Assembly: GCA_040510575.1 (NCBI GenBank)
Contig: JBEVIU010000124.1
Span: 1 to 11,795 of the forward strand
Source: DASUMF01 sp040510575
GTDB taxonomy: Bacteria; Actinomycetota; Acidimicrobiia; IMCC26256; DASPTH01
Length of the DNA: 11,795 bases
Direction of reading: 5' to 3'
The notes under the pieces were generated by a model, which searched no databases, was not told the DNA's origin, and worked only from the letters and a program-made list of their open reading frames with translations. Every line of letters starts with the position of its first letter. Position 1 is the first letter of the stretch. Below, piece after piece: positions 5,185 to 11,795 of the stretch. Made by a program: the position numbers and the translations under genes.

Positions 5185-7703
5185 CGTTCACGCTCCGGAG
5201 CTGGGTCCCCGGTCTCAGGGACGGTGGTGTCGAGGTGTTCGGCGTCGAATGCGTCGTTCTCGAGGACATCGGTCTCGGCCCGGCCGCGCCGCTTGCCCTG
5301 TTCGTGGCGGCTCAGGAACTCGTGCACCCGGTACGGGCGCAGCGGGTCGGAGTCCGGCGGAGGGTCAGCGACCTCGGGCACCGTGAAGCCGTTCTCGGAC
5401 GTCGGCTGGTGGCTGAGGTGCTGCCCGGGAACCCGGATCGGCAACGGCGCGTCGTCGAATTCCTCGTCGTCGGGCTGCTGGTCGTCGTGCGAGTCGGCCG
5501 GGTCGGAGGTCGCCTCGTCGTGCATGGCCACCGGCTCGTCGAACGACGTCGGTTCCGCGACCAGCTCGAACGGCGGCGCGACCGGCGGCGCGACCGGCGG
5601 CGCGACCGGCGGCTCGACGATCGCCGTGGGCGGCACATCCGCGATCGGCTGCACGATGGCATCCTCCTGGTGTGTCGGCGTCGGCTCGCTGGCCAGTCCC
5701 TCGCGTCGCCATTCCTCGACCGGCGGCTCGTCGGGCGGACGCCACGCGACCTGGCGGGTCACGAGCGGCGCGGCCTGGCCGTCGGGGCCGAGATCGGGTG
5801 CGAACGTGGGCTCCGCCGCAGGCGTGCCTGCGCCGGTGCGCTCGAGGATCGCGGCAGGCAACGTGACCAGCGCGACGGTGCCGACGGGCGCACCCTGGCG
5901 CAGCTCCACCGAGATCGAGTGGCGGGCCGCGAGCGACCCGACGACGTGGAGCCCGAGTGCGCGTGAGAGCGCGAGTCCCACCGCCGGCGGTCGGGCCAGC
6001 AGCTCGTTGGATTCGGTGATGCGGTCGGCCGGCATGCCGATCCCTTGGTCGGAGATCGCGAGCACGAACCCCGACGCGGTCGGCGCACCCGACACGACCA
6101 CCGCCGAGTCGGGCGGTGAGAACGACGTCGCGTTCTCGAGCAGTTCTGCGACGAGGTGCGCGAGGTCGGCAACCGCGCGACCGGTGATCGCGAGCTCGTC
6201 GTCGATGCCGACCAGCTCGACTCGTGGGAAGTCGGCGATCTCGGCCGCCGCGGCGCGCACGACGTCGAGCAGTGCGATCGGCTGCTGCCACTGGCGGGGT
6301 TGTTCAGCGCCCGACAGCACGAGCAGGCTCTCCGCGTTGCGTCGCATGCGGGTGGCCATGTGGTCGAGCTTGAAGAGCGAGTCGAGGGCGGCCGGATCGT
6401 GCTCGTTGCGCTCGAGGTCGTCGAGCAGCTCGAGTTGACGTTCGAGCAGGCTCTGGTTGCGGCGGGCGAGGTTCACGAACAGGTCGCCCATGCCCTTGCG
6501 CAGCAGGCGCGACTGCTCCTGCGCGACGTCGAAGGTGACGGCCTGCACATCGCTGAACGCCTGTGCGAGCTCGCCGATCTCGTCGTCGGATGACACATCG
6601 ATCTTCGCGGGCTGGACCGTGCTCACGTCGCCGCCGACCCGCAGGAGCTCGATGAGCTCCGGGAGCTGACGCTGCGACATGTCACGCGCCGCGTCGGTGA
6701 GGCGACGCACCGGGCGCACAACGGCCCGCGTGACGAACCAGATGAGTGCGAGGGTCAGGAGCATCGCGAACACCGCGACGCCGCCGTACACGAGTACGTC
6801 TCGTCGCGCCGCGTCGGCCCGGGCGTCCGCGGCGTCGGCGATCACACTGTCGACCGCCACGATGCCCTTGTCGATCGCGCGCGCCTGCGCCTGGTACTGC
6901 TTGACCACAGCTTCGGCGGAGGTGGCGGTCGTCGGGAACGCCGTGGGCGTGTTCGTCTCGGCCGGATGGTCGGCGGTCGCCTCGGTGAACGCCGCCGCCT
7001 CGGCCGGGCTGGCGCCGTTGAGGAACTGCGCCTGCTCGCGCTGTTGTGCCGCGTTGGCGCTCACCCAGCCGGCGAGCTCTTCACCGCTCGTGGGCACGGC
7101 GTCGGCGCTGGCGCGGACCGACGCGTAGATGCCGGCCTCGCGTGCGAGCTCGTGCTCGACGCGCTGGAGGGCAGTGAGGCGAGCGACGCTCGCGGCTGCG
7201 CCCGGGTCGTGCAGCGAGTACGCGACACCTTCGCCCACGCCGAGCAGGTCGCTGTCGGTGTCGAGGAAGTACGCGCGCGCTTTCGACGCGCCTTCGGTGA
7301 GACCGTCGATCTTCGTACGTTCGCGGCGCAGCTCGTCGAGGTCGGCGTTCGTGCGGTTGATCGCGGCGATGGCCGCGCCGCCCGCGCCCGCTTCGAGGAG
7401 CGCCTGCTCACTGTCGCGGAACGACCGCACTGCGGCGTCGGTCGCTTCACGCGCGGCTTGGAGCTCGGCTTGCGGCTCGCCGTCGGCCGACACGAACCAC
7501 GACGACACGACCGCTTCGTTCTGCAACGCGCGGCTGAGCGAGTCGACCGAGCGCATCGGCGCCTCGATCTGGCCGTACTGCTCCTGCGCGTACAACGCGC
7601 CGAACCGGTCGTTGAGCCCTGCGCCCGCGACCACCACGAGGGCGATGAAAGGAACGAACAGGACGAGCAGCAGCTTCGCCCGGAAGCTCAGCCTGGTCAG
7701 CAC
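5181..7703 (-). CDS. Membrane sensor histidine-kinase-like protein with NIT and HAMP domains (conservon CvnA-like)
   Basis: This 840-residue protein heads the signalling module. Order of parts: N-terminal membrane segment (about 10-29), a helical extracytoplasmic region of about 270 residues resembling the nitrate/nitrite-sensing NIT domain, second membrane segment (303-325), HAMP linker (326-385), a DHp-like helix pair with FKLDHMATRMRRN (candidate phospho-acceptor H448), and a HATPase_c domain with N-box ELLENA (520-525) and DQGIGM (552-557). The ligand cannot be told from sequence. From about 620 onward the tail is disordered, acidic and Pro-rich, with a VAPP tandem repeat (about 696-711) and a late basic motif FLSRHEQGKRRGR. 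No response regulator is nearby, as is usual for conservons. The start is GTG 7703 with GGAGG at 7710-7714, 6 nt upstream. ftsK ends 87 nt upstream; the roadblock gene overlaps its stop by 4 nt. Confidence 0.93.
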   Translation of the reverse strand: MLTRLSFRAKLLLVLFVPFIALVVVAGAGLNDRFGALYAQEQYGQIEAPMRSVDSLSRALQNEAVVSSWFVSADGEPQAELQAAREATDAAVRSFRDSEQALLEAGAGGAAIAAINRTNADLDELRRERTKIDGLTEGASKARAYFLDTDSDLLGVGEGVAYSLHDPGAAASVARLTALQRVEHELAREAGIYASVRASADAVPTSGEELAGWVSANAAQQREQAQFLNGASPAEAAAFTEATADHPAETNTPTAFPTTATSAEAVVKQYQAQARAIDKGIVAVDSVIADAADARADAARRDVLVYGGVAVFAMLLTLALIWFVTRAVVRPVRRLTDAARDMSQRQLPELIELLRVGGDVSTVQPAKIDVSSDDEIGELAQAFSDVQAVTFDVAQEQSRLLRKGMGDLFVNLARRNQSLLERQLELLDDLERNEHDPAALDSLFKLDHMATRMRRNAESLLVLSGAEQPRQWQQPIALLDVVRAAAAEIADFPRVELVGIDDELAITGRAVADLAHLVAELLENATSFSPPDSAVVVSGAPTASGFVLAISDQGIGMPADRITESNELLARPPAVGLALSRALGLHVVGSLAARHSISVELRQGAPVGTVALVTLPAAILERTGAGTPAAEPTFAPDLGPDGQAAPLVTRQVAWRPPDEPPVEEWRREGLASEPTPTHQEDAIVQPIADVPPTAIVEPPVAPPVAPPVAPPFELVAEPTSFDEPVAMHDEATSDPADSHDDQQPDDEEFDDAPLPIRVPGQHLSHQPTSENGFTVPEVADPPPDSDPLRPYRVHEFLSRHEQGKRRGRAETDVLENDAFDAEHLDTTVPETGDPAPERER
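5571..5618. repeat. Four 12-bp tandem units coding VAPP in the kinase tail
   Basis: CGGCGGCGCGAC is repeated three times exactly and a fourth time with one change (5607-5618). On the minus strand each unit codes Val-Ala-Pro-Pro, the last Val-Glu-Pro-Pro, in the disordered C-terminal tail of the sensor protein. Unit number may vary between strains. Confidence 0.9.
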
Positions 7704-7790
7704 GCCGAGCCTCCAAGCGCGAATTGGGCATCCCAGCCGTCAGAGATCACCTTCCGGTGTCGGCAGGAGGAAAGCCGCGCTTGAGCCGGC
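7704..7790 (-). other. 87-nt gap between ftsK and the signalling module
   Basis: This is the longest gap in the minus-strand run. It contains the kinase ribosome site GGAGG (7710-7714) and a small hairpin, CACC-loop-GGTG at 7748-7759, with a GGAA loop on the minus strand and no U tract. I see neither a convincing promoter nor an intrinsic terminator, so the module may be read from ftsK, but a promoter with weak boxes could exist here. Confidence 0.4.
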
Positions 7791-10265
7791 TCAGGTGTGG
7801 CTGTGCATCTCCTCGAACTCTTCGACCGTCATCAGCACCGCGCGGGCCTTCGATCCCTCCGACGGGCCGACGATGCCGCGGCGCTCGAGGAGGTCCATCA
7901 GCCGACCGGCGCGGGCGAAGCCGACGCGAAGCTTGCGCTGCAACATGCTCGTGGACCCGAGCCCGCTCCGCACGACGAGCTCCATCGCCTCGGCGAGCAG
8001 GTCGTCGGAATCGGCCGAGTCGGCACCGCTCGTGGCGCCGCCCGGTGCCGCGTCGTCGCCCGCGATCCCTTCGACGTACGACGGCGTCGGGGTCTGGCGA
8101 CGCCAGTGGGCCACGACCTTGCGCACGCACTCCTCGTCGACCCACGACCCCTGGATGCGCTGGGCGCGACCGGACCCTGCGGCGACGAGCAGCATGTCGC
8201 CCTGGCCGATGAGCTTCTCGGCGCCCGCCTGGTCGAGGATGACCCGCGAGTCGGCGAGGCTGCTCACCGAGAAGGCCATGCGGCTCGGCACGTTGGCTTT
8301 GATCACGCCGGTGATCACGTCGACCGAGGGTCGCTGGGTCGCGATGATGAGGTGGATGCCGACGGCCCGCGCCATCTGGGCGATGCGGCAGATGCTCGCC
8401 TCCACGTCGCGCGCCGCCACCATCATGAGGTCGTTGAGCTCGTCGACCACGATCACGATGTAGGGCAGGCGGTCGTAGCCGCGACCGGTGGAGGGGTCGG
8501 GCTCCTCGCGCGTCGGCAGCTCACCCCGGTCGAACATCGCGTTGTAGCCCGTGATGTCGCGCACGCCGACCTCGGCGAGGAGCTCGTAGCGCATGTCCAT
8601 CTCGCGCACGGCCCAGTCGAGCGCGTTGGCGGCCTTCTTCGGGTTGGTGACGACCTCGGTGAGGAGGTGCGGCAGGCCGTTGTAGGCACCGAGCTCGACC
8701 CGCTTCGGGTCGACGAGGATCAGGCGCGCCTGGTCGGGCGTGTAACGCATCAGCAACGACGTGACGATCGAGTTGATGCAGCTCGACTTGCCCGCGCCGG
8801 TGGCGCCCGCGATGAGCACGTGGGGAAGCGTGGTGACGTCGAGCATCACCGACTTGCCCGCGATGTCGCGTCCGAGCCCGACCCGCATGCCGGTCGCGGT
8901 CGTCGCGGCCTCGGGTGCGGCGAGCACGTCGCCGAGCGTGACGATCACCCGCTCCTTGTTGGGGACCTCGACCCCCACCGCGCTGCGACCCGGGATCGGA
9001 GCCAGGATGCGCACGTCGAGTGACGCCATCGCGTACTGGATGTCGTGGCTGAGCCCGGTGATCCGGCTCACCTTCACTCCGGGCCCGAGCTCGAGCTCGT
9101 AGCGCGTCACCGTCGGCCCGATCGTGGTACCGACGAGGCGCGCTTCGACACCGTGATGCGCGAGCGTGGCCTCGAGGATGCGTCCGCCTTCTTCCACGAC
9201 GCGCCGGTCGGCTTCCTTGTTGCTGCCCCGCTTCAACAGCGTCGCGGGCGGCAGCTTCCAGTCGCCGGTGCGCGCGGGCACGTCGTCGCCGAGCTCGATG
9301 ACCAGTTGGCCGTCGGGCTCCTCGGTGGTCGGCAGCGTGACGAACACCGGGGGCTCGGGATCCGGCTCGAGCTCCGCCATGGGCTCGGGCTCGAGCTCGG
9401 GAGCCGGGTCGAGCACGAAGGGCTCGACCGCCGCCGCAGGCTCGGGCTCGGGCACGGCGGGTGCAGCCACGGCATCGGTCGGGTCGATGGGCGACGGCGA
9501 GAACACGGTGCGGAGCCACGCCACGGCGAAGCGACACGCGGTGGCGGTCGCATCGACCACCGTGCGCAACGAGAGGCCGAGGGCGAGCAGCAGGCCGAGG
9601 ACCGCCAGGCCCCCGAGGATCACCGCCGCGCCGGCCACCCCGGTGCCAGCGGTGAGCGGGATCGCGACGAGTGCGCCCAGGTAGCCGCCCGCGTCGCGCA
9701 GCGCGTCGATCGGGGCGTCGAACGCCGGGCGCCCGTACGCGAGGTGGAGGATCCCGACGTCAGCGAGCAGGAGGAGGAGCGCGCCGATCGCGATGCGGAT
9801 GGTGGCCCGCTCGGTCGCGTCGCCGGACGTGCTGTCGGTCTGGCCGTCGACCGTGTCGTCATCGGCGTCGGAGCGACGGACGGCCCGCTTCGGCCACAAC
9901 AGGAGCAGCGCGAACGCGACGCACACCACCGGCAGAGCCACGCGGGCGCGGCCGAACATCGCACCGAGACCGTCGGCGAGGCCGTCGCCCACCGGCCCGG
10001 CGAGATCGGTCCAGAGCCCCATCGCGACGAGCACGCCGAGCACCACGAGGCCGACGGCGAGCGCGTCGGCCCGGTGACCGGCGAGCTGGTGGCCGGCGGC
10101 GTCGCGGGTCCGGCTGAGCGCGGTCGGCTGCGTGCGGCTGTTGCGGGTCCGCCGGGGCGCGGCGGACCGCGACCGGGCGCGGGTCGCCGTCGACCGCCTC
10201 CGCCCCGAGCCCTTACCGGACTTGGAGCGCGCGGCACCCTTGCGACGTGTCGAGGTCGCTGCCAT
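7791..10265 (-). CDS. ftsK: DNA translocase FtsK/SpoIIIE
   Basis: This 824-residue translocase pumps the chromosome terminus through the division septum and coordinates dimer resolution. An Arg/Ser-rich cytoplasmic tail (2-60) precedes four or five membrane segments (about 68-84, 108-125, 154-176, 194-235), then an acidic Glu/Pro linker (269-306). The motor has alpha, beta and gamma parts: Walker A GATGAGKS at 487-494, LVDPKRVELGAYNGLPHL after it, Walker B VIVVDELNDLMM at 604-615, ATQRPSVDVITG, and a C-terminal winged helix (about 755-819, STSMLQRKLRVGFARAGRLMD) that in the family reads DNA polarity signals. Walker B has Asn where nearly all FtsK proteins I recall have Ala (DELADLMM). ATG 10265 is chosen because the protein before it (up to TTG 10388) has no FtsK character; no Shine-Dalgarno precedes it, which fits a leaderless message. 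It is first in the minus-strand gene run. Confidence 0.96.
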   Translation of the reverse strand: MAATSTRRKGAARSKSGKGSGRRRSTATRARSRSAAPRRTRNSRTQPTALSRTRDAAGHQLAGHRADALAVGLVVLGVLVAMGLWTDLAGPVGDGLADGLGAMFGRARVALPVVCVAFALLLLWPKRAVRRSDADDDTVDGQTDSTSGDATERATIRIAIGALLLLLADVGILHLAYGRPAFDAPIDALRDAGGYLGALVAIPLTAGTGVAGAAVILGGLAVLGLLLALGLSLRTVVDATATACRFAVAWLRTVFSPSPIDPTDAVAAPAVPEPEPAAAVEPFVLDPAPELEPEPMAELEPDPEPPVFVTLPTTEEPDGQLVIELGDDVPARTGDWKLPPATLLKRGSNKEADRRVVEEGGRILEATLAHHGVEARLVGTTIGPTVTRYELELGPGVKVSRITGLSHDIQYAMASLDVRILAPIPGRSAVGVEVPNKERVIVTLGDVLAAPEAATTATGMRVGLGRDIAGKSVMLDVTTLPHVLIAGATGAGKSSCINSIVTSLLMRYTPDQARLILVDPKRVELGAYNGLPHLLTEVVTNPKKAANALDWAVREMDMRYELLAEVGVRDITGYNAMFDRGELPTREEPDPSTGRGYDRLPYIVIVVDELNDLMMVAARDVEASICRIAQMARAVGIHLIIATQRPSVDVITGVIKANVPSRMAFSVSSLADSRVILDQAGAEKLIGQGDMLLVAAGSGRAQRIQGSWVDEECVRKVVAHWRRQTPTPSYVEGIAGDDAAPGGATSGADSADSDDLLAEAMELVVRSGLGSTSMLQRKLRVGFARAGRLMDLLERRGIVGPSEGSKARAVLMTVEEFEEMHSHT

Positions 10266-10272
10266 TCCAACG

Positions 10273-10300
10273 ACCGTAACACCACCAACACCAGCCACAA
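10273..10300 (-). promoter_or_regulatory. Candidate leaderless promoter of ftsK
   Basis: On the minus strand TTGTGG (10295-10300) and TACGGT (10273-10278) are 16 nt apart, and TACGGT ends 7 nt before the ftsK ATG. The boxes are weak, but this -10-to-ATG distance is what leaderless actinobacterial transcripts show, and no ribosome site is present. It is a suggestion only. Confidence 0.35.
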
Positions 10301-10438
10301 CAGCAATCAGGGGCGAGCGAGCCGACTCCGCCGTGGAGGGTGGGCCGTCAGGCAGACCGGCGATGCAACCCCGCGCAGTGCTCGACAAGGGCTGGGCGGG
10401 CCAGCCTGGTGCACTCTCGTCGTACGCCTTGAAAGGAA

Positions 10439-10463
10439 GAATTCGGCGAACCTACGGAATTCG
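10439..10463. repeat. Direct repeat GAATTCG, two copies 18 nt apart
   Basis: GAATTCG occurs at 10439-10445 and 10457-10463, immediately upstream of the candidate -35 box of the DUF222-HNH gene. AT-containing six-mers such as GAATTC are rare in this GC-rich sequence, so a pair at this place may be an activator or repressor site. It could also be chance. Confidence 0.4.
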
Positions 10464-10464
10464 C

Positions 10465-10493
10465 TTGCACGGGAACGTACGTACGTGTAGAGT
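10465..10493 (+). promoter_or_regulatory. Candidate sigma-70-type promoter of the DUF222-HNH gene
   Basis: TTGCAC (10465-10470) and TAGAGT (10488-10493) are separated by exactly 17 nt, and both resemble the consensus TTGACA and TATAAT only in part. Transcription would begin near 10500 and leave a leader of about 95 nt. The spacer contains the ACGTACGTACGT palindrome. Confidence 0.5.
10473..10486. promoter_or_regulatory. Palindrome inside the promoter spacer, possible LexA-like operator
   Basis: ACGTACGTACGT at 10475-10486 is a perfect 12-bp palindrome between the -35 and -10 boxes, a place where a bound repressor would block RNA polymerase. Read from 10473 it is GAAC-N4-GTAC, one base away from the GAAC-N4-GTTC core of the actinobacterial SOS box, and matches 8 of 12 positions of the longer TCGAAC-N4-GTTCGA form. 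The site is degenerate, so LexA binding is only a possibility. Confidence 0.4.
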
Positions 10494-10582
10494 TGGTCTT
10501 CCACTTCCCCGCTCAGTTCTGGTCGGTGCCGCCCCCTCCCCCTGCGCCAGGGAGCTCGTGCACCCCCGGGTGACACGGTGCG

Positions 10583-10588
10583 AGGAGG
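10583..10588 (+). promoter_or_regulatory. Strong ribosome binding site for the DUF222-HNH gene
   Basis: AGGAGG with a 7-nt spacer to ATG 10596 fixes this start over the in-frame GTG at 10578, which lies upstream of the site. Confidence 0.85.
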
Positions 10589-10595
10589 TGTACGG

Positions 10596-11783
10596 ATGCC
10601 GGCGACGCTGTTCGACAAGGTCCGCACTGCGGCGCGTCTGTTGGGTGAGGTCGCCGGTGAGATCGATGGCGATCGCCTGGATGTCGACGGGGCGAAGCGC
10701 CTGGTCGATCTGTTCACACAGTGCGAGCGGTTCGCGGTCGCAGGCCGTGGTGTCGTCGCGCGGCGGGTCGCCGTGGGGATCAATTGGAAGCACGCCGGGC
10801 ATCGCAACGCCTCGGAATGGCTGGCGTCGACCACCGGTGTCAGCGTCGGTGAGGCCAGCCGAGAGCTCGACACCGCGAAGAAGCTGGAAGACCTGCCCGC
10901 GACCGCGAGTGCGATGCGAGGTGGCGAGCTCTCCGCCGCGCAGGCCTCCGAGATCGCCGCCACCGCGTCGCTCGATCCCGCCAGCGAGGCGCGGTTGCTC
11001 GACACCGCACGGGAGGGCGGGTCGTACCGGGCAGTGCGCGACCAGTGCCGCGAAGCCAACATGCGCGCCTCCGACGACCGGACCCGAGCCGGGCGCTTGC
11101 ATGACACTCGCGCCGCGCACACCTACCCTGGCGCGGAAGGCCACCTGGTCCTGCACGCCCAGTTCGCACCCGCGATCGGTGCCGAGGTGCGCTCGGTGCT
11201 CGAACAGAAGACGGACGAGCTCTTCCGTGCGGCCCGCGCCGCCGGCACGCGCGAACCACGTCAGCTGTACACGGCCGACGCGCTCGCCGCGCTCATCCTG
11301 GGCGACGGCACCCGACCGTCACCCGACGTCCGCGTCCATCTCGACGAGACCGCAGCGCAGCGCGGCTACGCGCTGCCCGGAGAACGCTGCCACGTTGACG
11401 GCGTCGGACCCATCCCCGTCGCCACCGCGGTCGCGATGCTCCACGACGCCAAGATCACTCTCCTGCGCCGCGACCCGGCCGGCGACATCACCCACGTCTC
11501 GTCTCCCACGCGGACGATTCCCGCCCGGGTCCGTCGTTGGGTCGAAGAGACGTACCCGATCTGCGGGCGTGAGGGTTGCGACAGTCGATTCCACCTCGAG
11601 ATCGACCACGTCACCCCGCTTTCCGAGGGAGGCACCACCGAGAAGAAGAACCTCTGGCGCCTCTGTGGCCACGACCACTTCCTCAAGCATCATCGAGGCT
11701 GGACCGCCGCCCCACTCCCCGGGGGCGGCTGGGACCTCGTCCCGCCCGACAGCCGCCCACCCCCCGACCAGCCCGATCCATGA
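10596..11783 (+). CDS. DUF222 / 13E12-repeat family protein with C-terminal HNH nuclease domain
   Basis: This 395-residue protein has the mostly helical DUF222 region (about 40-260, with ASEWLASTTGVSVGEASRELDTAKKLEDLP and the ELSAAQASEIAATA element) and a C-terminal HNH domain: zinc-type cysteines C323 and C328 (CGREGC), the EIDH motif with H338, N352 in KKNLW, and C357-G-H359-D-H361 followed by HHRGW. All canonical HNH residues seem intact, so it could be an active metal-dependent nuclease; the family's function is not settled. The last 20 residues are Pro-rich. Such genes are often multi-copy in actinobacteria, including the 13E12 repeats of mycobacteria, several of which I recall as LexA-regulated. 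It is the only plus-strand gene here and lies outside the minus-strand run. No transposase, integrase or terminal repeats are seen next to it. Start ATG 10596 is set by AGGAGG 7 nt upstream. Confidence 0.93.
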   Translation: MPATLFDKVRTAARLLGEVAGEIDGDRLDVDGAKRLVDLFTQCERFAVAGRGVVARRVAVGINWKHAGHRNASEWLASTTGVSVGEASRELDTAKKLEDLPATASAMRGGELSAAQASEIAATASLDPASEARLLDTAREGGSYRAVRDQCREANMRASDDRTRAGRLHDTRAAHTYPGAEGHLVLHAQFAPAIGAEVRSVLEQKTDELFRAARAAGTREPRQLYTADALAALILGDGTRPSPDVRVHLDETAAQRGYALPGERCHVDGVGPIPVATAVAMLHDAKITLLRRDPAGDITHVSSPTRTIPARVRRWVEETYPICGREGCDSRFHLEIDHVTPLSEGGTTEKKNLWRLCGHDHFLKHHRGWTAAPLPGGGWDLVPPDSRPPPDQPDP

Positions 11784-11795
11784 GCACATCGGTCC

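Larger units (their letters stand above)
10266..10595. other. 330-nt divergent intergenic region between ftsK and the DUF222-HNH gene
   Basis: This holds the control regions for two divergent genes: a weak candidate ftsK promoter near 10273-10300, a GAATTCG direct repeat (10439-10463), a candidate plus-strand promoter with an internal palindrome (10465-10493), and a GC-rich leader of about 95 nt with short hairpins before the plus-strand ribosome site. The section 10310-10430 shows nothing I can name; no small gene or RNA gene is evident. Confidence 0.6.

Noticed and set aside
5571..5618. Possible CRISPR-like array
   Set aside because: The units are 12 bp with no spacers and encode in-frame protein sequence.
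4957..6438. 493-residue Ser/Gly-rich open frame on the plus strand
   Set aside because: Antisense to the kinase gene; the Gly-rich repeat in it is only the mirror of the VAPP units.
10266..10388. Extension of ftsK upstream to TTG 10388
   Set aside because: The added 41 residues have no FtsK character, TTG is rare, and no ribosome site precedes it.
9045..10490. 481-residue open frame on the plus strand
   Set aside because: Antisense to ftsK with shadow-type composition; it would also run through the divergent promoter region.
10596..11783. DUF222-HNH gene as group II intron or insertion element
   Set aside because: No reverse transcriptase, transposase, terminal repeats or target duplication can be seen near it.

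Overview
The window is GC-rich DNA with short overlapping genes, frequent GTG starts and actinobacterial protein families (conservon-type signalling proteins, 13E12/DUF222 HNH protein, large FtsK). It looks like an ordinary chromosomal segment of an actinobacterium, perhaps an acidimicrobial lineage; the class-level guess is from overall impression only.

Layout: nine protein genes cover almost all of the sequence. Eight lie on the minus strand in one co-directional run read from about 10265 down to position 1: ftsK, then a four-gene signalling module (NIT/HAMP sensor-kinase-like protein, roadblock/LC7 protein, DUF742 protein, small P-loop GTPase), then rimO, pgsA, cinA and a nearly complete thpR-like gene cut by the window edge. 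Four junctions are 4-nt GTGA/ATGA overlaps (kinase/roadblock, roadblock/DUF742, rimO/pgsA, cinA/thpR) and a fifth (DUF742/GTPase) is an 11-nt overlap. A ninth gene, encoding a DUF222-HNH (13E12-type) nuclease-like protein, is on the plus strand and diverges from ftsK across a 330-nt intergenic region.

Functions: ftsK, rimO, pgsA and cinA are a housekeeping series (chromosome segregation, ribosomal protein S12 modification, anionic phospholipid synthesis, NAD-related salvage) that I recall as neighbours in other actinobacteria. The signalling module has the gene content and order of a Streptomyces conservon (cvnA-B-C-D): membrane receptor, roadblock regulator, DUF742 and Ras-like GTPase thought to work together at the membrane. 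It sits between ftsK and rimO and may share their transcript. Its GTPase has His where the guanine-specificity Asp of the NKxD box should be.

Most notable local signals: a 16-bp tandem duplication at the pgsA/cinA junction that appears to have broken an ancestral ATGA overlap; a 12-bp perfect palindrome inside the spacer of the predicted promoter of the DUF222-HNH gene, resembling a degenerate actinobacterial SOS box; and a candidate leaderless promoter for ftsK. I saw no tRNA, rRNA, CRISPR array, insertion sequence or prophage. I did not find an evident wholly new system; the closest is the conservon-like module with its altered GTPase.
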